Positions 58,650-64,000 of a stretch of DNA of 64,000 nucleotides are shown here, one piece after another. The first letter of the stretch is position 1; every line of letters begins with the position of its first letter. The notes under the pieces were generated by a model, which had not been told where the DNA came from, did no database searches, and saw nothing but the letters and a program-made list of their open reading frames with translations. A program made the translations under genes and the position numbers. This DNA comes from Gordonia asplenii (GTDB taxonomy: Bacteria; Actinomycetota; Actinomycetes; Mycobacteriales; Mycobacteriaceae): the NCBI RefSeq assembly GCF_012933505.1, contig NZ_JABBNB010000034.1:1-64000 (forward strand). Direction: 5' to 3'.

Positions 58650-58972
58650 TCGGCTGCTCCGACTTCGACGGGTTTGCCGTTGCCCTCCCACGCGACCATG
58701 CCGCCGCGGATGCACTTGCCTTCGTAACCGACATGTTCGAGGTACTGCAGGATGCGCATGGATCGACCGCTCGACCGGCACACGACCAGCAGTTCGACGT
58801 CGAGATCGATCTCGTCGAGGCGCGCGGGGACGTCGTTGAGGGGGATGTGCAACGCGCCGCGAATGTGGCCCTGTTCCCATTCGTCGTCCTCGCGAACGTC
58901 GAGCACGACGCGCTGCTCGTCGTCGGTGAAGTCGTCGGGCAGCTCAGTCACCGACACCTGCTCGATTGCCAC
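58646..58972 (-). CDS. rhodanese-like protein
   Basis: A 108-residue single-domain rhodanese. The catalytic loop is VVCRSSGRSMR, with the active cysteine at about residue 65 and the CRSSGRS six-residue loop of thiosulfate-type sulfurtransferases. LDVREDDEWEQGHIRGALHIP is the substrate-side motif. The GTG start has only a weak SD. It heads the rhodanese-DUF4328-glpQ operon. Sulfur transfer is the family role; the partner is unknown. Confidence 0.88.
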   Translation of the reverse strand: MAIEQVSVTELPDDFTDDEQRVVLDVREDDEWEQGHIRGALHIPLNDVPARLDEIDLDVELLVVCRSSGRSMRILQYLEHVGYEGKCIRGGMVAWEGNGKPVEVGAAE

Positions 58973-59096
58973 TTGCGCTCACCCCGTTGAAGAAGAGTCG
59001 TGCCACGGTCGTCCGTCGTCAATCCATGGTGGCACAAGTTGTGGACGCGCCAGTTGTTCAGTCTGGGGACAGCCGATTATGACGACCTACATAACA

Positions 59097-59336
59097 TTAT
59101 CCACATGCTGTTGCGGCTACCCGGTTGATACGCGGGGCTAGCACATTCAATGCTTACTCCAGCGGAACGCCGATGTGATGGCCGACACGTTCGACGTTGT
59201 CGATTTGTGACGCCAATCACCACCTAGAGTGCCCAGCGAGCAATCTTCTTCACCATTGTGAATAGTCAGTGCATACTCCGCATCGGCGATTTATTCACAG
59301 GCGTCTGTGCACAACCTGGGGACAATGTGTGGATTA
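59097..59336. promoter_or_regulatory. DnaA-box cluster in a 361-bp non-coding gap
   Basis: The gap 58973-59333 has no gene. It contains TTATCCACA (59097-59105) and TTATTCACA (59291-59299), both matching the consensus TTWTNCACA, plus three one-mismatch boxes: TGTGAATAG (59257), TGTGCACAA (59306) and TGTGGATTA (59328, overlapping the S49-peptidase stop). Four boxes lie within 80 bp. The gap is less GC-rich than its surroundings. The chromosomal dnaA/dnaN genes are not here, so this is a candidate DnaA-binding or titration site. Confidence 0.55.
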
Positions 59337-60185
59337 TCGGCCGAGGCGCGCCCAATCGGCACGTTTCTCCACAGCGTCGAGTGCACCCTGGAGCACCGCC
59401 GCCGAGGTCCTGGCCCGTACCTGACCACCGGTGAGCCGCTGCAGGAGAGGCGTGGGTGCATCGACGGCGGTGATCTCAGCGTCGGGATAGCGCTCGGCGA
59501 TCACCGATCTCATCACTCCGATCCCGTCGACGAGACCGAGTTCCACCGCACGCCTGCCCACCCAGACGTCGCCGTTGAACAGTTCGGCGTCGGATCCGGT
59601 GAGCTTGGCGCCGCGGCGCTGGCGCACCCATGCGATGAAGGTCTCCTGTAGTTGCGCCTGCAGTTGCAGCATCCATTCGACGTCGCCCTCGCCGACCGGC
59701 GAGAAGGTGTCGAGACGCGCTTTGCTCTCGCCGGTGCTGTAGAGCCTGCGTTCGATCCCCAACCGCTCGATCAATTGGGAGAGACCGAAACTCGACGACA
59801 CGACGCCGATCGATCCGACCATCGACGTGCGGGCGGCGAAGATCTCGTCGGCGGCACAGGCGATCCAATAGCCACCCGACGCCGCGATGTCCTCGCAGAA
59901 CGCCAGCACCCGCACCCCCTTTTCGGAGGCGAGCTGCCGAATCCGTTCGGCGATGTACTCCGACTGCGTCGGAGACCCACCGGGCGAATTGACGACGATG
60001 ACCACGGCCTTGAGATGCTCGACGTCGAAGGCACGGCGCAGCACGCTCTCCATGCCCTCGCCGGTCAGCCCGCCGCGTCCGCCTGCCCCCGAACCGATGC
60101 TGCCGTCGAGGCGGACCACCGCGATCCGGTCGGCCCGCGACGCCGACCACGCATGAAACATCCGCTTGAACGGCCCACCAGTCAT
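59334..60185 (-). CDS. S49 family signal-peptide peptidase (SppA/SohB-like)
   Basis: A 283-residue ClpP-fold serine protease. The nucleophile is in IAASGGYWIACAADEI (Ser near residue 105) and the lysine in SKARLDTFSP (about 156). VVNSPGGSPTQSEYI and SMVGSIGVV are family blocks. There is no clear TM helix, so it is the short SohB/SppA-C type. It degrades residual signal peptides or membrane peptides. The ATG follows TAAACT by seven bases (leaderless pattern). It is divergent from the VOC gene. Confidence 0.88.
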   Translation of the reverse strand: MTGGPFKRMFHAWSASRADRIAVVRLDGSIGSGAGGRGGLTGEGMESVLRRAFDVEHLKAVVIVVNSPGGSPTQSEYIAERIRQLASEKGVRVLAFCEDIAASGGYWIACAADEIFAARTSMVGSIGVVSSSFGLSQLIERLGIERRLYSTGESKARLDTFSPVGEGDVEWMLQLQAQLQETFIAWVRQRRGAKLTGSDAELFNGDVWVGRRAVELGLVDGIGVMRSVIAERYPDAEITAVDAPTPLLQRLTGGQVRARTSAAVLQGALDAVEKRADWARLGR

Positions 60186-60262
60186 AAGCCGGAGTTTACT
60201 GACGTGATCGGACAGTTCTGGCCTCAGGGACTGCTGGGTAACGCCGGTTAGACTGCTGTGCG

Positions 60263-61012
60263 ATGCATATCCGCTGGCTCACGGCCTTCTTCGACTTCCC
60301 CGCGCCGCAATTCGGCGACGAGGTGACCTTCTGGCGCGCCATCGCCGGGTCGACCGTCTCGCCGCCCCGCGGGTCCAACAAGGAGTTCGCCTCGCTCGAG
60401 CCGTTCAACGGCGACCCGCACTTGCGCGTGCAACGGGTCAACGACGGTCCCGGCGGACTCCACCTCGACCTCCACGTCAGCGATCATCGAGCCGGCGCCG
60501 ACGAATGCGTTCGCGCGGGCGCGGTGCTCACCGACGCATCCGACCCGATGTTCGCGGCACTGCGGACACCCGCGGGACTGCCCTTCTGCGTCAACGAATG
60601 GAAGGGCGAGGCGGTGCGTTCGCGCCCCATCCGCTGGCCCGGAGCGTCCATCTCGATCATCGACGAGGTGTTGATCACCGTGCCGCACAAGGCGTTCGAC
60701 GCCGAGGTCGCCTTCTTCTCGACGGTCACCGGCTGGACGATCGACGCCGCGCCACCGCAATCCGACGCCCCGGCGTCGACGCGTTTCCTCCGTGACGATC
60801 CGCTCCCGCTGTCCGTCGTGCTCACGCCGGTCGACGACGAACACACCGCTGCGCAGGTGTCACTCGCCGCGACGTCGGTCGCCGATGAGGTTGCGCGCCA
60901 CGAGGATTGGGGTGCAACCGTCATCGCCGACGCCACCACCAGCGTGGTGATGGCCGACCCGGTTGGGCGCCGGTATCGCATCACCAACCGCAATCCGCGC
61001 AGCGGCCGGTGA
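60263..61012 (+). CDS. VOC family protein (two glyoxalase-like modules)
   Basis: A 249-residue protein with two glyoxalase/bleomycin-resistance-like halves (VNDGPGGLHLDLHVSDHRAG and IDEVLITVPHKAFDAEVAFF). His and Glu positions at the strand ends suggest a metal or ligand pocket, but I do not see a complete metal set. The ATG lies eight bases after TAGACT, so the message may be leaderless. Divergent from the S49 peptidase and convergent with the zinc alcohol dehydrogenase. The function is unknown; resistance or lyase roles are family options. Confidence 0.78.
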   Translation: MHIRWLTAFFDFPAPQFGDEVTFWRAIAGSTVSPPRGSNKEFASLEPFNGDPHLRVQRVNDGPGGLHLDLHVSDHRAGADECVRAGAVLTDASDPMFAALRTPAGLPFCVNEWKGEAVRSRPIRWPGASISIIDEVLITVPHKAFDAEVAFFSTVTGWTIDAAPPQSDAPASTRFLRDDPLPLSVVLTPVDDEHTAAQVSLAATSVADEVARHEDWGATVIADATTSVVMADPVGRRYRITNRNPRSGR

Positions 61013-61079
61013 CTCGCATCGCTGGAAATCTCTTGTCGCGCAACCTATGTGCAATCTGATTGCGAACAGCGCGGGCGCG

Positions 61080-62111
61080 TCACGGGACCAGGATGGCGCG
61101 GCCTCTGAGCTTTCCCGCGCGCAGGTCGTCGAACGCTTGCTGAAAGTCGTCGATGGGATAGGTCGTGTATTCGACCTTGATCTTGTTCTGGGCCGCCAGC
61201 GCCAGCACCTGCAGCAAGTCCGCGCGGGTGCCCGCGTAGGACCGTTGGATGTTGACACCCCACGGCGCTTCGATCGCGGCGGACGCCGGATATGCGCCAC
61301 CGCCCAACCCGACCAACCTGACCTTTCCCTCGGGCGCGATCGACGCGGCCGCCAGGTCGACGGTGGCTTGGACGCCGACGAAGTCGATGATCACGTCGGC
61401 GCCGTAGCCGCCGGTCTCGGCGAGAATCCGGGCAGCCGTTTCGGGACCGGGTTCAAGGGTCACGTCCGCGCCCAGCTCGGCGGCGTGCGCGAGCTTCGTC
61501 GGGTCCTGATCGACGGCGATCAGCCGTGATCCGCAGATAGCCTTCAGGATCTGCAGCCCCACGTGGCCCAGTCCGCCGATGCCGATCACCACCACGGTGG
61601 CACCGGGAGTCAGGCGGTCGAGCACCGAATTGATCGCCCGCATCGGAGTGAGTCCGGCGTCGGTGAGGGGACCGGCACCGACCGGGTCGATGCCGCCGAG
61701 CGGCAGGCAGTGCCGGGCGGGCGCGATCATGTATTCGGCCATCGCCCCGTCGGCCGTCAGGCCCGGAGCCGACGGAAAACTGTCGCGCCCGCCGGTCACC
61801 TCACACGCGTTGTCACGGCCCTCGACGCACGCCCGACAGGTGCCGCAACTCCAGACGAGATTCACCAGCACCGCATCACCGACGCTGTGACTCGTGACGC
61901 CGACGCCCACCGCGTCGATGATGCCCGCGCCTTCGTGGCCCATGGTGAGACCGAACGCCGGCCAGGCATCGCCCAGATCGACGAGATGCAGGTCGGAGTG
62001 GCACAACCCCGCCCCGGCTACCTTCACCCGAACCTCTGCCGGGCCGGGCTCTGGGATGTCCACATCCTCGAGGGTCAGGGTGCTGGGGCTACTCAGTTTG
62101 ACGGCGCGCAT
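61080..62111 (-). CDS. zinc-dependent alcohol dehydrogenase (NAD(P)-linked)
   Basis: A 343-residue medium-chain dehydrogenase. Zinc ligands are in GAGLCHSDLH and MGHEGAGI, structural cysteines in CGTCRACVEGRDNAC. The nicotinamide motif is VIGIGGLGHVGLQ, with VDQDPTK after strand 2 (NAD preference). Unlike the enzyme at 22530 it lacks the long NDMA-type insertion. The start at 62111 has GAGAGG upstream. A perfect 17-bp dyad lies 69 bp upstream. It is distinct from the BVMO island and its substrate is unknown. Confidence 0.87.
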   Translation of the reverse strand: MRAVKLSSPSTLTLEDVDIPEPGPAEVRVKVAGAGLCHSDLHLVDLGDAWPAFGLTMGHEGAGIIDAVGVGVTSHSVGDAVLVNLVWSCGTCRACVEGRDNACEVTGGRDSFPSAPGLTADGAMAEYMIAPARHCLPLGGIDPVGAGPLTDAGLTPMRAINSVLDRLTPGATVVVIGIGGLGHVGLQILKAICGSRLIAVDQDPTKLAHAAELGADVTLEPGPETAARILAETGGYGADVIIDFVGVQATVDLAAASIAPEGKVRLVGLGGGAYPASAAIEAPWGVNIQRSYAGTRADLLQVLALAAQNKIKVEYTTYPIDDFQQAFDDLRAGKLRGRAILVP

Positions 62112-62179
62112 CGCGGGACCTCTCGGTGTCGGTTGAACTACCTCTCCGGCGAGTATTGTGACTCACACCACGTCGCGAC

Positions 62180-62196
62180 TGTCCCATTCTGGGACA
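62180..62196 (-). promoter_or_regulatory. 17-bp palindrome upstream of the zinc alcohol dehydrogenase
   Basis: TGTCCCA-TTC-TGGGACA is a perfect 7-bp dyad, 69-85 bp from the start at 62111. It is a probable activator or repressor site; the regulator is not in the window. Confidence 0.6.
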
Positions 62197-62244
62197 CTTC
62201 AGGCATGGCGCGGGCGCCCGGAACCGCGCGATCGGTCCTCACCG

Positions 62245-63336
62245 CTACGCGTTCAGCAGCGCCTCAAGTCGAGTCACCTCGCCGTCGACGTCCCGGCCAT
62301 TCGCCTGCGTCACCTCGGTCAGATAGTCGACGACGACCCGCTCGCCGTCGGGCACCGACCAGATACCGGCCAACCGGCCGTCGACGAGCACGAATCCCGG
62401 CGATCTGCCGTTGGGCGTCAGCGTGCGCCGATACACCTCGGGGTCGGCGATGCGGGCCCGATCCGCTTGCACCGCAACGACATTGTCGAACGGCGCGACC
62501 AGCCGAGCCGGAGCCGGCCGGTCGGCGTCGACGATTTCGAGGCCGTCGAGGTCGTAGAGACGCTCACCATTCGGCCCGACGTAAGCGATCAACTCCCAGT
62601 CGGCGAGCATCGCTTCCAGATGCGGCTTCAACCCCGTCATCGCCGCCCAGGTCTGCACACCCTTGACGGTCGCCGGGCCAAAACCGCGCAGGTACAGGCG
62701 AATCAGATCGCGGACCGCCTCCTCGCCGGTGATCGCCGGGTCGCCGGGGCCGACCCAGTCGTCGAAGAGTTGATAGCGCAGCGGACCGCCGCCGCCGCAC
62801 GCCCACAAGCCGCGCGGCGGCACTTGGACGAGGGGCAGCAGGCACCGGGCAACCGCACTCAGCGTCGACGCCGGTTCGTCAGGCCAGCGTTTCTGCAGCC
62901 GCGCTCCGAGTTCGCGGACGGAGAGTTCTTGTCCGGCGAGTTCTTCGGCCGCTTGAGCGGCGATGTCCGTCGGGTCCGCGGCGGTGAGGCGCCGACGGTG
63001 GGCCGTCTCGACCTCGTAGTCGAGCCGCGGTTGCGCGAGCGCCCGAATCCAGCGCGCGTCCTCGGCGTCGGACAGAAAGACCGTCGAACGCAGTGACGCC
63101 ATCCGGACCACCTCGGCCGAGTCGAGGAGGCCGTCGAGTTCAGCGGGACGGTAGTCGACGATCCGCGAGGCGAGGCCGTAGTGCGCCGCGCGAGGATCTT
63201 GCGACTGCAGTCCCACGCAGCGGTCGATGACTTCGATCGCGTCGTCGTCGATGCGAGTCAGCAGATGCTGACGATGCAGCAACGTCCGATTCCACTGGCC
63301 GAGCGAAATCGGTGTGGGCGCAAAGGTGTCCACCAT
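62245..63336 (-). CDS. winged-helix DNA-binding (AlkZ/HTH_42-like) protein
   Basis: A 363-residue protein of the HTH_42 family, which includes the DNA glycosylase AlkZ/YcaQ. The family QxQ active-site motif is present as GLQSQDPRAAHYGLASR (Gln at about 44 and 46). Other blocks are LYLRGFGPATVKGVQTWAAM and LVAPFDNVVAVQADR with DRARIAD. The relatives unhook interstrand crosslinks or excise bulky alkyl bases. Whether this copy is a glycosylase or a plain DNA-binding protein is not decided. It is on the same strand as msrA, 31 bp downstream of its stop. Confidence 0.83.
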   Translation of the reverse strand: MVDTFAPTPISLGQWNRTLLHRQHLLTRIDDDAIEVIDRCVGLQSQDPRAAHYGLASRIVDYRPAELDGLLDSAEVVRMASLRSTVFLSDAEDARWIRALAQPRLDYEVETAHRRRLTAADPTDIAAQAAEELAGQELSVRELGARLQKRWPDEPASTLSAVARCLLPLVQVPPRGLWACGGGGPLRYQLFDDWVGPGDPAITGEEAVRDLIRLYLRGFGPATVKGVQTWAAMTGLKPHLEAMLADWELIAYVGPNGERLYDLDGLEIVDADRPAPARLVAPFDNVVAVQADRARIADPEVYRRTLTPNGRSPGFVLVDGRLAGIWSVPDGERVVVDYLTEVTQANGRDVDGEVTRLEALLNA

Positions 63337-63367
63337 CGTGTGTGTTCAGCGGTCCCGTCGTCGGGAT

Positions 63368-64000
63368 TCAGGCCGGATACTTCAGACCGGTCGCGGCATG
63401 GCAGCGGTACCCGTGCGGATTCTTCGCCAGGTACTGCTGGTGGTAATCCTCGGCGTAGTAGAAATGTCCGTCACCGGCCGCTGCGAGCGGCTTGATCTCC
63501 GTCGCGATCGGGTCGAGACCGGCCTGTGCGATCACCGGCGCGAAGCGATCCGCCGACGTCTGCGCGAGGTGTGCGTCGGCGTCGGAGAAGGTGTAGATCG
63601 CCGAGCGATACTGGGTGCCGATGTCATTACCCTGCCGCATGTCCTGGGTGGGGTCGTGGGCCTCCCAGAAGATCTTGAGGATCGCGTCGAGGCTGATCAC
63701 CTTGGGATCGAAGACGACGAGGACCGCCTCGGTGTGGCCGGTCTGCGCGGTGCACACCTCCTCATACGTCGGATTGGGCGTGTAACCGCCGGCATAGCCG
63801 ACCGCCGTGGTGTAGACACCGGGCACCTGCCAGAAAATCTCCTCGACGCCCCAGAAGCACCCGCCGCCGAGGATGACCGCCTGCCGACCGTCGCCCCACG
63901 GATCGTCGGATCCGGGCGCGGACGGCGTCATCGGATGGTGCAGGACCAGATGTGCATCGGCGACCCGCATCGGCGTCGAACGGCCAGGCAGGGCCGCCTG
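63368..64000 (-). CDS. msrA: peptide-methionine (S)-S-oxide reductase, 5' end beyond window
   Basis: At least 210 codons of MsrA, which repairs methionine-S-sulfoxide. The catalytic motif GGCFWG lies near the N-terminus, followed by YAGGYTPNPTYEEVC, GHTEAVLVVFDP and MRQGNDIGTQYRSAIY. An ATG at 63970 looks like a start, but the frame stays open to the window end and encodes ALPGRSTPMRVA, which matches the ALPGRNTPMPVA segment of long-form MsrA such as that of E. coli. The true start therefore lies outside, so the gene is partial here. Resolving cysteine and C-terminal details: YRCHAATG near the end. Confidence 0.93.
   Translation of the reverse strand, partial: QAALPGRSTPMRVADAHLVLHHPMTPSAPGSDDPWGDGRQAVILGGGCFWGVEEIFWQVPGVYTTAVGYAGGYTPNPTYEEVCTAQTGHTEAVLVVFDPKVISLDAILKIFWEAHDPTQDMRQGNDIGTQYRSAIYTFSDADAHLAQTSADRFAPVIAQAGLDPIATEIKPLAAAGDGHFYYAEDYHQQYLAKNPHGYRCHAATGLKYPA

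Noticed and set aside
58973..59333. Chromosomal origin oriC
   Set aside because: The dnaA, dnaN and rpmH genes that flank oriC in actinobacteria are absent; only a DnaA-box cluster is claimed.
63368..63970. Complete msrA with start at 63970
   Set aside because: The frame is open to the window edge and encodes the conserved ALPGRxTPM segment of long MsrA proteins, so the start lies outside.
1..64000. tRNA, rRNA, transposase or integrase genes
   Set aside because: No tRNA-like arm sequence, no rRNA segment and no transposase motif was seen by reading; a covariance-model scan was not possible here.

Overview
The window is chromosomal DNA of a mycolic-acid-containing actinobacterium, most likely Gordonia or a close relative. 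The evidence is the high GC content, many GTG starts with GTGA-type stop/start overlaps, LGFP repeats (typical of mycolata) on a SpoIID-like protein, an NDMA-dependent (mycothiol-type) alcohol dehydrogenase, F420/FMN luciferase-like oxidoreductases, and a gene order that follows Mycobacterium tuberculosis Rv3834c-Rv3843c (serS, septum-formation protein, metallopeptidase, phosphoglycerate-mutase-like, pheA, DUF2470 protein, ferritin, glpQ, DUF4328 protein). Genus is an inference. I see no rRNA, tRNA, CRISPR array, insertion sequence or prophage.

Layout. 0-0.44 kb: degenerate repeats that truncate a saccharopine-dehydrogenase-like gene. 0.5-9.4 kb: alpha/beta hydrolase/MarR divergent pair, GltB-like FMN protein, a 49-residue membrane protein, SpoIID-LGFP protein, LLM oxidoreductase, HAD phosphatase and two tandem PlsC acyltransferases. 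9.4-16.6 kb: AraC regulator, NodB-like deacetylase, MDR reductase, a metallo-beta-lactamase-Rieske fusion, TetR regulator and a secreted lipase. 16.6-35.8 kb: a catabolic island. It holds CMD and VOC enzymes opposite a TetR-acyl-CoA dehydrogenase-kinase operon, then SDR, NDMA-dependent alcohol dehydrogenase, AMP-ligase, aldehyde dehydrogenase, Baeyer-Villiger monooxygenase and esterase, a second SDR, an AcoR-like regulator, a second ligase and a flavin-dependent monooxygenase/flavin reductase pair with a LuxR-type regulator. 35.8-38.8 kb: thioesterase, TPR protein and EamA transporter. 39-59 kb: the serS-to-glpQ conserved block, interrupted by a MerR/beta-clamp fusion, a large membrane patatin, two fluoride channels, a CPBP protease, an AurF-like di-iron oxygenase with a DUF4873 partner, and several repeat arrays. 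59-64 kb: a DnaA-box cluster, S49 peptidase, VOC protein, zinc alcohol dehydrogenase, an AlkZ-like winged-helix protein and the 3' part of msrA, which runs off the right edge.

How genes work together. The island encodes each step of a cyclic-alcohol/ketone route of the cyclohexanol type: SDR (alcohol to ketone), BVMO (ketone to lactone or ester), esterase (to hydroxy acid), NDMA-dependent dehydrogenase and aldehyde dehydrogenase (to diacid), CoA ligases, acyl-CoA dehydrogenase. An APH kinase fused to a DUF6285 (LvaB-like) domain next to the acyl-CoA dehydrogenase suggests a second exit by phosphorylation of 4-hydroxyacyl-CoA, as in levulinate catabolism. The substrate is not determined. In the conserved block an iron box precedes the DUF2470 gene and a weaker one precedes ferritin, consistent with IdeR/DtxR control.

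The main structural novelty is repetitive DNA: three arrays of a palindromic core at 41-43 bp spacing, each with its own homogenised linker, and two 243-bp elements with 49-bp inverted ends built from the same core. Many genes carry a TANNNT box 6-8 bp before the start codon, suggesting leaderless transcripts.
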